Positions 37,837 to 45,735 of a DNA stretch of 64,000 nucleotides are shown piece after piece. The notes under the pieces are model-generated. The model made no database searches. It was not told the DNA's origin and saw only the letters and a list, made by a program, of their open reading frames with translations. The DNA comes from Petasospora fabianii. Lineage: Eukaryota; Ascomycota; Saccharomycetes; Phaffomycetales; Wickerhamomycetaceae. How positions within the stretch are numbered: position 1 is the first letter of the stretch; every line of letters starts with the position of its first letter. Made by a program: the position numbers and the translations under genes. The DNA lies in the NCBI GenBank assembly GCA_022641835.1, contig CP048715.1:2666001-2730000 (forward strand), given 5' to 3'.

Positions 37837-39231
37837 TCACATGCCAAATGTCTTTTTGAATTGTTCTGTCTGGAGAGAAGGGTTCTTCAAGTTGGGTTTG
37901 AAGTTCTTTTGGACCTTCAGTTTCAGATCTGCTGGCATCTTGACGAGATCAATATCCTTACACAACTGATCAATCAGGTCAGGAGTTACGCTTTCCATAC
38001 TTAGCCTCTGGAAACCTTGCCCTCTCTTAAATTTATCAAACCACTTGGTAATCTTGATGTATTCCATGTCGTACCAAAGGTCGGAGTCATTTGCTGATGG
38101 ATGTTCGTTAGTCACGGGGATCTCGAGGAACTCCATGAAGCGACGACCTGGAATCACTTTATCAAGAGCGAGAAAGTTGGTTTGTGAGAAACCTTTGGCT
38201 AAAGCTTGCGGTGCTGTAGGGATAGATGTGCTTTTTGACGAGTCAATATTGATTTCATCAGTCTTCGATGATGCATCCGTGCTATCCAAATCAAGCTCAA
38301 TCTCCTCGTGATTTGAGCTAGTTGTCCCCTGATGATCCTCAATATCAAGTTCAATTTCGTCGTTGTTCAAGGGGGTTGTCTGTTCAATGGCCGGTGCAGG
38401 GATATCTTTGTCAAAGTCCAAGTCGATCTCGTCATCGTTTTTTGGCTTCTTAACAGCGTTTGATGCAGAATCACTGAGTTTTCTTTTCATGCTAGCTTCT
38501 TCATCAATTTCATGGTTTACGGTTGCTTCAAATTTGACATGCAAGTGTGCACTGAACCAATAATGAGGCATCAGTCTCTTCAACAACTCACGAGCAGGTG
38601 GGGACCCCAATTCGCCCTTGTCAATATCAGTCTTGAAGAACGGTTTGATTTTCAAAAGTCTTCGAGTGTCACCATGATGTACAATTCCCTCTGGCCAATC
38701 ATGCGACATGAAACAGTTGATGCTTTTGTCCCTTATCAGACTCATCTTCAAAAATTCTGCAAACCTTGTGTGATACACACTCCGCAGCGAAGATCTGTCA
38801 AAGGGCGCAGTCTCAGTTCTTGGTTTGTAAAAATTGTGCTCGTTGTAGATACCAGAAATACCACCAATTCTCAAACCTTTATACCATAGAACGGATGAAA
38901 GACCCATGTAGTAGATATTTGGAGCGACCCATCCACCATATGGGATCTCACTAAGGAAGTTCGAGGCCTCGTGATTTCCACCGACAAATATAGTGAGAAC
39001 TGGAGCCTTTGACTTCTCCCTGTAGTATGCGGAGAAGTCACCGAGTCTTTTGTACTTATCTGGGACCGCTAGTGATGAAAAGTCATTTGGTGAGCGTAGC
39101 GATTGGAAGTCTCCACAGATGATGAGAAGTTCGGGCCGAGACTTCTGTGGAAGCTTGTTGATCTCGGCATAGATCTTGTGCAGTTCACCATGACAACAGC
39201 CTTCGACAGCTACTCGCACAGTGCGGCTCAT
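37837..39231 (-). CDS. DBR1: RNA lariat debranching enzyme
   Basis: Hydrolyses the 2'-5' bond of excised intron lariats in the nucleus. The first ATG is at 39231 (the codon before it is GTG), giving 464 residues; S. cerevisiae has 405. The metallophosphoesterase core is complete: EGCCHGELHKIY, CGDFQSLR, FVGGNHEA, SHDWPEG, VHHGDTRRLL and WFSAHLHVKF. Homologues usually have an acidic or amide residue where this protein has His in GELHKIY. Between core and C-terminal domain an insert holds four repeats of an EI-D/E-LD type motif (residues about 266-331, see findings). The C-terminal DBR1 domain (RRFMEFLEI, DMEYIKITKWF) is present. It sits upstream of SDH1 as in S. cerevisiae (YKL149C, YKL148C). 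Confidence 0.98.
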   Translation of the reverse strand: MSRTVRVAVEGCCHGELHKIYAEINKLPQKSRPELLIICGDFQSLRSPNDFSSLAVPDKYKRLGDFSAYYREKSKAPVLTIFVGGNHEASNFLSEIPYGGWVAPNIYYMGLSSVLWYKGLRIGGISGIYNEHNFYKPRTETAPFDRSSLRSVYHTRFAEFLKMSLIRDKSINCFMSHDWPEGIVHHGDTRRLLKIKPFFKTDIDKGELGSPPARELLKRLMPHYWFSAHLHVKFEATVNHEIDEEASMKRKLSDSASNAVKKPKNDDEIDLDFDKDIPAPAIEQTTPLNNDEIELDIEDHQGTTSSNHEEIELDLDSTDASSKTDEINIDSSKSTSIPTAPQALAKGFSQTNFLALDKVIPGRRFMEFLEIPVTNEHPSANDSDLWYDMEYIKITKWFDKFKRGQGFQRLSMESVTPDLIDQLCKDIDLVKMPADLKLKVQKNFKPNLKNPSLQTEQFKKTFGM

Positions 39232-39741
39232 CACAGATCTGAGCGAGTATGAACGGAGTGTACTGTGAGATTGTTATCAAATGTCGGGGTTGTGCGCAGT
39301 TTACCACTTCATTTTTTCAAGGCATGGCTGAGCTGTCATTCACTACGGGTCAATAGGAGTGGCCATGTTCTCCTTCTAGTTGGGTTTATATATCACGTCA
39401 TTTTTCAAGCGTACTGATGTGCTTTACTATGGTAATGATGCCTCATGACTTATGTATTGAGTCTCCACTGGAGCTGATAGATGCCGGCTGATTTGCATGC
39501 TGTAGGGAGACGGACGTCATGCCCGTCAGGTACAACGTACTTCAATGTTATACGGGTTAACAGTTATTCATGCTACTTGGAAGCACCTGGAAGTGCTTGT
39601 GAACGCTTATATACAGAAACGATACTAAGTAAGCTCGGAAGCAACCTAAAAGACTCATTTAACGGAAACATAACAAGAAAATCAGAAGGCCGCAAAAAGC
39701 CGGGGTCTAGATCGCGCACAATCTGTGGGGATGAAACCACT
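39232..39741. other. DBR1 upstream region / COG0523 gene 3' region
   Basis: 510 bp between minus-strand genes. Open frames overlapping it run antisense into the COG0523 gene and look random. No RNA gene was recognised. Confidence 0.45.
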
Positions 39742-41418
39742 TCATGCTTTGACATGGTGATGACCTGCATGTTTGTGTGTTTCCTCAAAGAGTCCTTCAA
39801 TGACGACTTCAGTCTCATTGTCCTTATCAGCATCGATGGCTGATAAGTCGAGCCAGTCTTCGAAGCCATCCTCGAACTCTTGTTGCAAGGCAAGCTCAAT
39901 CTTAACGACCTCTTTAGATGACTCCACAACACTATCATACACCTGCATCTCCTCATCAGTGAGCAGACACTCATCCAACAGCTTCGTGATTGCACTCTTA
40001 TTGATGCTAGATCCGATGAATACAATTTCCTGGCGTCTATCCTTGTGGGGCCCTTCAAAGTCTGCCTTGATGTTAGCAACAATGGCTGGATCATCGGGCC
40101 ACATATCAGGACCAGCAATGGCAAACCATGGGATTCCACCGCGCATAGTAAGCATAGCACCAGCTGAACTCCACTCTCCACGAAGGATGTAGCGGGATGC
40201 AAGCCAGATTGTCCCCTTGGAGCGGAGCAGGGGACCAAAAGGAGATGACTTTTTATTATGGATGATCTGAGCCTCAGTTAGTTCGTCTTCTTCTTCCTCC
40301 TCCTCTACGGAGTGAGGCTCATTACCAGCCATCTCAACATCTGAGCTAGCCTCCTCATCATCACTAAGGTCAAGATCGGAGTCTTCCGGCTCTTCTGGTG
40401 GCACTTGGACTTGCTCGATCACGAAGAACTTGTTCTTGATAAGATCGTAGAGTCTTCTTGGATGGAAAGGTCTTCTAGCTCTGTACACAAAATTGTTGAT
40501 GCCATACTCTACTGTTTCAGGAGTTGGGGCAACTCTAGATGACTTGTTGTCTCCAAACTCTCCCTCCCGAATAGCCATCTCGGTTAAGGAGTGGAGCCAT
40601 CCAGCAGACTCGGAAGCAGTCTCAAAGTTGAACATTCCAGTGTTTAAAATCTCCTCGAGGTCAATTTTGCAATAGTTTGTCTTGATAACTTTGGCATCAC
40701 GATTCAACGAGTGGATAATTTCCTCAATCTTCTTGACGTTCTCTCTTTTAACGTTTGCCATCTTGTTAAGAATGACTACATTAGCGAACTCGATCTGGTC
40801 CACCATCAAGTCCGTGATAGTTCTGTCCTCCTCGGAGGCTTGACCGGAGCTCCCCCAACGGTCAGCCAAGAACTGTGTAGTCTCAAAACTGTCCAAGAAA
40901 TTGACGGCATCGACAACTGTCACACAAGTGTCTAAAGTGGCCAATTTATTTAATCCGCCAACATCGATGATCTGCTTAATGACCGCGATATCCTTCTCAG
41001 TGATACCCTGCGCCTCTCTCTCCTCTTCACTCTGTTCCAACAGGGCAGATGAGAACTCCTGAGTAAATGTTTCAGCAACCTGCATTGGTTCCGAAATACC
41101 AGTACTTTCAATGACAATGTAGTCGCATTTCCCATCACTGGCGAGCTCAACAAGCTCTTCTAAGAGATCACCACGAAGAGTGCAGCAAATGCAACCATTC
41201 TGCAGCTGCACAAGTTTCTCCTCTTTCTGCGTAACCTTGTGATTCTGGATTAAAGAAGCATCAATGTTTAGAGAAGACATGTCATTGATGACAACAGCTA
41301 TGCGGAGACCATGAGAGCGGGAAGTGAGAATGTGCTCGAGGAGTGTGGTCTTTCCAGAGCCTAGAAAGCCTGACAGTAGCGTAATAGGAATCGGTTTGCG
41401 GGGGGCAATGGATGGCAT
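39742..41418 (-). CDS. COG0523 metal-chaperone GTPase (CobW/ZNG family)
   Basis: G3E GTPase of the CobW/COG0523 family, which delivers zinc or related metals to client proteins. 558 residues. The GTPase domain opens with LLSGFLGSGKTTLLEHIL (Walker A), has the metal-binding GCICCTLRGDLLEEL (CxCC) and IVIESTGISEP. The guanine-specificity motif is NKMANV rather than the usual NKxD, which is odd. An acidic insert (about 325-375) precedes the CobW C-terminal domain (SSPFGPLLRSKGTIWLASR, ending at a His-rich tail HKHAGHHH). It lacks the N-terminal CPELVPI-type motif used by Zng1 to dock methionine aminopeptidase, so it is a different subfamily from YNR029C. Two zinc-response-like elements lie upstream. 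The metal is inferred, not shown. Confidence 0.88.
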   Translation of the reverse strand: MPSIAPRKPIPITLLSGFLGSGKTTLLEHILTSRSHGLRIAVVINDMSSLNIDASLIQNHKVTQKEEKLVQLQNGCICCTLRGDLLEELVELASDGKCDYIVIESTGISEPMQVAETFTQEFSSALLEQSEEEREAQGITEKDIAVIKQIIDVGGLNKLATLDTCVTVVDAVNFLDSFETTQFLADRWGSSGQASEEDRTITDLMVDQIEFANVVILNKMANVKRENVKKIEEIIHSLNRDAKVIKTNYCKIDLEEILNTGMFNFETASESAGWLHSLTEMAIREGEFGDNKSSRVAPTPETVEYGINNFVYRARRPFHPRRLYDLIKNKFFVIEQVQVPPEEPEDSDLDLSDDEEASSDVEMAGNEPHSVEEEEEEDELTEAQIIHNKKSSPFGPLLRSKGTIWLASRYILRGEWSSAGAMLTMRGGIPWFAIAGPDMWPDDPAIVANIKADFEGPHKDRRQEIVFIGSSINKSAITKLLDECLLTDEEMQVYDSVVESSKEVVKIELALQQEFEDGFEDWLDLSAIDADKDNETEVVIEGLFEETHKHAGHHHVKA

Positions 41419-41712
41419 TTTTTTTTATCGGTAAGCTAGAAGAGAGAATTATACAAAACTGAAGCACTAGAAACTAAAGATGGGTGGGGTGGTCCTCTTA
41501 TACAAGGTTCTATTGACCAGGGTAGTTTGGTAAAATGAGAGGAGAGTGCACCAAGGTTGATTACTTTTTGAGGCATCTGATTGGACTAATGTTTCCCATT
41601 GTTGTTCTTGCCCAAGGCATCTGCAGGAAAATCTACGTTATAGGTTTGGGGCCAGGGGAGTTTGTGTGGAGCATAACCTATGGGGTGGATTAGCTGGAAG
41701 ATGCCCGGACGC

Positions 41713-41723
41713 ACCTTGGAGGT
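41713..41723. promoter_or_regulatory. Zinc-response-element-like site 1
   Basis: ACCTTGGAGGT, 9 of 10 fixed positions of the Zap1 element ACCTTNAAGGT, about 295 bp upstream of the COG0523 ATG. Confidence 0.5.
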
Positions 41724-41908
41724 CATCGACAGGCCAGGAGTACCTGAAATGTATGGCAGCTACCAATGGTAAATCGTAATAAAGTAAATTATGGCATGAT
41801 AGAGGCCATAAGAACTCATGTTTCTGGTGCCGGGCTCCGTCATCAACAGTTACTGCATTGTCAAGACGACGCCGGCCCCATAGACACTAATGTTAGTGCT
41901 AGATTACC

Positions 41909-41919
41909 ACCTTGAAGTA
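41909..41919. promoter_or_regulatory. Zinc-response-element-like site 2
   Basis: ACCTTGAAGTA, 8 of 10 fixed positions of the Zap1 element, about 490 bp upstream of the COG0523 ATG. Confidence 0.35.
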
Positions 41920-42152
41920 CAAGCCATGCTTTAAAAGGTGCTTCAGAAATAGTTAGTGTTTACTGCTTGATCGCCAACCATCTGTGTGTCTGAGGGCCTG
42001 TGTGGCTCACCCAGATTGTAACGGCCCGACGTTAGTTGCCGCTACAGTGATTTGAGAAAGGTTTCAGTGGCCCTCCATACGAAACTACCAATTCAATTTC
42101 TATGACAATCGTACACTCGTTCATTAATGGAGCACCTTCTACAGTCTCCAGA

Positions 42153-42743
42153 TTAGTCCCACCAACTTACACAACCCATACCATCTGTTTGACAAGAGCC
42201 CAAAATGGCATAGCTTGGTTGCTTTTCCTCCTCGTCCTTTTCCTCCTCTCCTTCAATATTTGGTCCTTTTGGCTTAACGTTGACAAAAATCTCCTCTTCA
42301 ACTCTGAACCTTATCTTCTCATTGATATCCAAGTATAGCTTTGTTCCATCAGCATCCCAAATCCAGGCATTATCATTGAGCGAGAACTCTGAGCCTTGGA
42401 ACAACAGAGCCTTTGGTATGAAAATGTCTGCAAAGAATTCCATGTTCACCTTGATTCCCTCAGGTGTACACTTTTCGATCCACCCCGTGAGAATCTCGCC
42501 CACGAAGGGTCTGAACACAACAACTCGCACCTCACACTTGATGAAGGTAGCACCATCACCGGGTTTCAGTAGACCGTCGTCCACTTTTATCAGGTCCCAC
42601 ACGGAGATGATCAGACCAAGGTTGTTCACCACCTTGTTGGCGTATTTCTTGTTCAGTTCTGAGATGATGGCCTTCGTAGCCTTACGGTTGAACTGATCTG
42701 GAGGAATTCGTATGAGATCGGAAAGGCGGGAGAGCACGAACAT
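42153..42743 (-). CDS. RPC25: RNA polymerase III subunit Rpc25 (Rpb7-like)
   Basis: Stalk subunit C25 of RNA polymerase III, paralogue of Rpb7, needed for initiation. 196 residues against about 212 in S. cerevisiae. The N-terminal SHS2/Rpb7 domain MFVLSRLSDLIRIPPDQF, ANKVVNNLGLIISVWDL and LKPGDGATFIKCEVRVVVFR is followed by the OB-fold region PFVGEILTGWIEKCTPEGIK and FIPKALLFQGSEF. The ending AILGSCQTDGMGCVSWWD is the Rpc25 signature and separates it from Rpb7. A charged Lys/Glu insert (EGEEEKDEEEK) precedes that tail. An AAATTTTTT tract lies about 145 bp upstream. It is YKL144C in the S. cerevisiae block. Confidence 0.97.
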   Translation of the reverse strand: MFVLSRLSDLIRIPPDQFNRKATKAIISELNKKYANKVVNNLGLIISVWDLIKVDDGLLKPGDGATFIKCEVRVVVFRPFVGEILTGWIEKCTPEGIKVNMEFFADIFIPKALLFQGSEFSLNDNAWIWDADGTKLYLDINEKIRFRVEEEIFVNVKPKGPNIEGEEEKDEEEKQPSYAILGSCQTDGMGCVSWWD

Positions 42744-43074
42744 TGTGGCAGTGAGTGACTTTTAGGAAAAGTGAGAGAGTGGGAGAGTGGTATGCTGAAT
42801 GGGTGAAGGACGAAAGGGAATGGTACTAGGGAGACTATGAGTATTGGAGTTAATTAGTTGTTTGGAGATGGATGGCCCATGGGCTTAAATTTTTTGGCGC
42901 TGAGTACGCGCGCTGCGTAACCTTTCCGGATTGGTACTGACTAGATCAACTACACATTTAGAACACTGTTACCCGAAACAAACCAATCGAATCTGCAAAT
43001 GATCTATGAGCAATGGATAAACTACGCTGTATTGATGATAAAGTGTCAATTCATAGATAAGTACTTTTAAGAAG
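42744..43074. other. RPC25 promoter / NNR2 3' region
   Basis: 331 bp. It contains an AAATTTTTTGG tract at about 42887-42897, CGCGCG at about 42908 and AACCTTTCCGGATT at about 42919, the last resembling motifs in two other promoters here. No gene was seen. Confidence 0.45.
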
Positions 43075-44187
43075 TCACAAGTGGGAGAGGTTCTCGTCCT
43101 CCATGAGATGTTTATAAGCAAGACCAACCTTGGAGTGTACATCTGAAGCCTGCATGGCTCTTCCCTTGTCTTCAAAGGCCTTTCTTGCGGCATATCTGGT
43201 ACTGGCCGAGGCACCAAGACAGCAGAGTGAAAGTATTTCGCCAAGGCTTAAATCGATATCCTTCTTGGATGGTTCAAGTTTGCCATAATTGATACCCCAA
43301 GCCACGAGAGTAGCGATGATACCTGTGAGCGTATCACCTTGGCCACCGACTCTTCTTAAAGATCCATTAACATCACTGGTGAGGACAATGTCTCCACTCA
43401 CAATCAAATCATGTTCACCCTTACGCATCACTGTGACACCTAACTTCTTTGACACTTCAACAGTGACGCCGACATCATCATCGGTGTCGGTGTTCACACC
43501 AAGGGCTTTTGCGATTCTTGCAAATTCCACAACGTTAGGCGTGATAATAGCCTTCTCATAGCCCTCAATGACCTTCGGCTTCTGTGAGACAAGATATAAG
43601 GCATCGGCATCAAGAATCAATGGCATGTCCTTGTCCTTGATCATCTGGATAACTGTCTCTAGGGTTTTTAGCATGAGTGTGTCTCTACCAAAGCCTGGCC
43701 CCACGATAGCAACATGAATACGTCCTAGCAGAGACTCAATCTTGGGGACAACTTTCTCCTTGAGAAATGTGTCCTCATTTGCACCTGAAGGAAGCTTTGA
43801 GGAGTCATACATGTATGGATGGACCATGAGATCAGGAGAATATGACTTGATAACGGTTGCAGCTGAGTATTCACAGATGACGTGTGTGAGATCAGCGCCA
43901 AATATGGCAGCAGCATGGGCAGAGAAGTATGGTGCGCCAGTGTAGCTTTTCTCAAGGTTAGTACGACTTCTTAATCAATTGTTGTTGTGAATGAACTCAC
44001 TCTTCACATCCTCCGATTACGACAATTCTACCAGCTGGGGTGGAAAGTTAGCAACATGTGGATTAATAGGGTATGGTGATGTGGGGGGCATACCTTGGCC
44101 CTTGTGAAGGGATGGTAAGAGAGGAGGCACAATCTTCTGGACGAATCTCAGTAACTGCTTAGTGCTCTTTCCGTTCAATTGAGGCAT
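43075..44187 (-). CDS. NNR2: ATP-dependent NAD(P)H-hydrate dehydratase (three exons)
   Basis: Repairs damaged NAD(P)H hydrates with ATP (CARKD/YjeF C-terminal family). Exons on the minus strand are 44187-44094, 44034-44001 and 43945-43075; 332 residues against 337 in S. cerevisiae YKL151C. Splicing yields the expected run KGQAGRIVVIGGCEDYTGAP across both junctions. That restores a family motif missing from the uninterrupted 43827 frame, so an annotation from Met at 43827 would lose about 82 residues. Other marks: DLMVHPYMYDS, IVGPGFGRDTLM, LILDADALYLV, ITPNVVEFARI and the phosphate-binding VGGQGDTLTG. It is divergent from MCR1 across 237 bp, the same pairing as YKL151C/YKL150W. There is no obvious mitochondrial presequence. 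Confidence 0.96.
43946..44000 (-). other. NNR2 intron 2
   Basis: 55 nt, donor GTGAGT, branch TACTAAC (plus-strand 43957-43963), acceptor AAAAG. A nearer TTGAG acceptor would break the frame. Joins GCE to DYTGAPYFS. Confidence 0.92.
44035..44093 (-). other. NNR2 intron 1
   Basis: 59 nt, donor GTATGC, branch TGCTAAC, acceptor CCCAG. Joins LHKGQ to AGRIVVIGG. Confidence 0.92.
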
Positions 44188-44424
44188 GATGGTGATTTGT
44201 AGATGTCTATTGTGTGTTTCTTAGGTGATTACTGGTGGGTGGCAACGATAAGAGTAGTAAAAATGTCAATCAAGTATACTATTGTTGCGGGAAACCCATG
44301 ATTACGTAACCGTTCGCGCGGTCGCGGCAGCTCACCTTTCCGGTTACCGAAGATCGAAATTTCTTTGCTTTCTCTCTCCTTCGTGGCCCCGATTCGCCAA
44401 TTGACCACCGCAATTGCTCTAGAA
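44188..44424. promoter_or_regulatory. Shared NNR2-MCR1 divergent promoter
   Basis: 237 bp. It contains a 7 bp inverted repeat GTAACCG (44306-44312) and CGGTTAC (44341-44347) around a CGCG-rich core, placed centrally so it could serve both genes. Confidence 0.5.
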
Positions 44425-45315
44425 ATGTCTCTCATCTCCAGATTCGCCTCACAGAGAACCGCTATCATCACCGGTGCCGTCGGTCTTGCTGCTGCCGGCG
44501 TCATTGCCCACAGCTTCTCCACCGTTGCCCACAACGAGCCATCCGTCGCCTTCAAGAACAAGGACGAGTGGATCAACCTTAAGCTCGCCAAGTTCGAGGA
44601 CGTTTCTCCAGACGCTAGAAAATTCACCTTTGCCTTCGAGTCCCCAGACCAAAAGTCTGGTCTCATCACTGCCTCCTGTGTCTTCTTCAAGTATGTCACC
44701 GAGAAGGGTAACAACGTTGTCCGTCCATACACCCCAGTCTCCGACACCGAGCAGACAGGTACTATTGAATTTGTCATCAAGAAGTACGAGACTGGTAAGA
44801 TGGGTAACCACCTCTTTGGCCTTAAGGAGAACGACACCATTGCCGTCAAGGGTCCAATTGTTAAGTGGCCATTGAAGCCAAATGAGTTTGAGAAGGTTAC
44901 CTTGATTGGTGGTGGTTCCGGTATCACTCCATTGTACCAGCTTCTCCACCAGATCACCAAGGACCCACAGGAAAAGACCAAGGTCCACTTGGTTTACGGT
45001 AACAAGACCGCTAACGACATTTTGCTCAAGAAGGAGCTCGACGAGATTGCCTCTAAGCACTCTGACAGAGTCCAAGTCACCTACTTCCTCGACAAGGAGG
45101 ACTCCAGTGTCAAGGCTGAGACCGGTTACATCACCAAGGAGTGGTTGAAGGCCAACATTCCAGGCGCTGATGCCAAGCACCACGTCTTTGTCTGTGGTCC
45201 ACCACCTCTCTACAAGGCCGTCTCCGGTGAGAAGGTTTCTCCAACCGACCAGGGTGAGGTCACTGGTGCCCTCGCCGATCTTGGTTTCACCAAGGAGCAC
45301 GTCTTCAAGTTCTAA
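44425..45315 (+). CDS. MCR1: Mitochondrial NADH-cytochrome b5 reductase
   Basis: FAD enzyme passing electrons from NADH to cytochrome b5 or ergosterol-pathway acceptors, in the mitochondrial outer membrane and intermembrane space. The ATG at 44425 gives 296 residues (S. cerevisiae 302). The frame is open to 44365 only through a TTG, so it is not used. The N-terminus MSLISRFASQRTAIITGAVG is basic then hydrophobic, the split-sorting signal-anchor known for Mcr1. FAD-binding VVRPYTPVSD and GKMGNHLFGL, NADH-binding LIGGGSGITPLYQL and VFVCGPPPLY are intact, and the protein ends HVFKF as in the family. Codon bias is strong. It is paired divergently with NNR2, as in S. cerevisiae. Confidence 0.98.
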   Translation: MSLISRFASQRTAIITGAVGLAAAGVIAHSFSTVAHNEPSVAFKNKDEWINLKLAKFEDVSPDARKFTFAFESPDQKSGLITASCVFFKYVTEKGNNVVRPYTPVSDTEQTGTIEFVIKKYETGKMGNHLFGLKENDTIAVKGPIVKWPLKPNEFEKVTLIGGGSGITPLYQLLHQITKDPQEKTKVHLVYGNKTANDILLKKELDEIASKHSDRVQVTYFLDKEDSSVKAETGYITKEWLKANIPGADAKHHVFVCGPPPLYKAVSGEKVSPTDQGEVTGALADLGFTKEHVFKF

Positions 45316-45735
45316 GATATAAAGCTCGTGTGATATATTTCTGAGTTTTTGTTGTGATACAATGCCAATATTCGATACACATACATCATTTAAAGGGGAA
45401 AGCGTAGCGGTATGTTGTGACCCATGCCGGAAGATGGCAATCTCGGGTGAGATCTCGGGTCACGTTGCGACCGATCCGGTGTGGACGAGTGCTTTTGCAC
45501 TTATCCATGCGATTCAAAGACCTTAAGGGAGACTAAACCCTCTTAATTGACCTCTCTCTTATGCCAAACTAGAGCTACACGTGTATAACTCGTCCAGCAG
45601 AAAGCCAACTATACACAGCCACACCCGCGATCGGATCTTGTCGGCTCTGACGTCAAAACAAAAACAAAGCAACCTTAACACGTTATACACACCCTCGAGC
45701 TCCAACGCCACCAAAGGAAGATCTTACAGCACACA
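45316..45735. other. MCR1 3' / MRP8 promoter region
   Basis: 420 bp. It contains a CCGGAAG at about 45428, a short direct repeat ATCTCGGGT at about 45441 and 45454, and an exact CRE at 45648. No gene was seen. Confidence 0.5.
45648..45655. promoter_or_regulatory. CRE (ATF/CREB) site of MRP8
   Basis: TGACGTCA, the exact palindrome bound by yeast ATF/CREB proteins such as Sko1, about 80 bp upstream of the ATG. A near copy (TGACGTCG) overlaps the first codons. Confidence 0.55.

Larger units (their letters stand above)
41419..42152. other. COG0523 gene promoter / RPC25 3' region
   Basis: 734 bp between two minus-strand genes. It contains two zinc-response-element-like palindromes. The stretch was read for tRNA, snoRNA and coding signs; none was convincing. 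Confidence 0.5.

Noticed and set aside
39481-40238. Overlapping frames antisense to the 3' part of the COG0523 gene
   Set aside because: Shadows; no conserved sequence and low-complexity content.
44229-45300. Long minus-strand frames (250 and 283 codons) opposite MCR1
   Set aside because: Antisense shadows of a codon-biased gene; no domain recognised.
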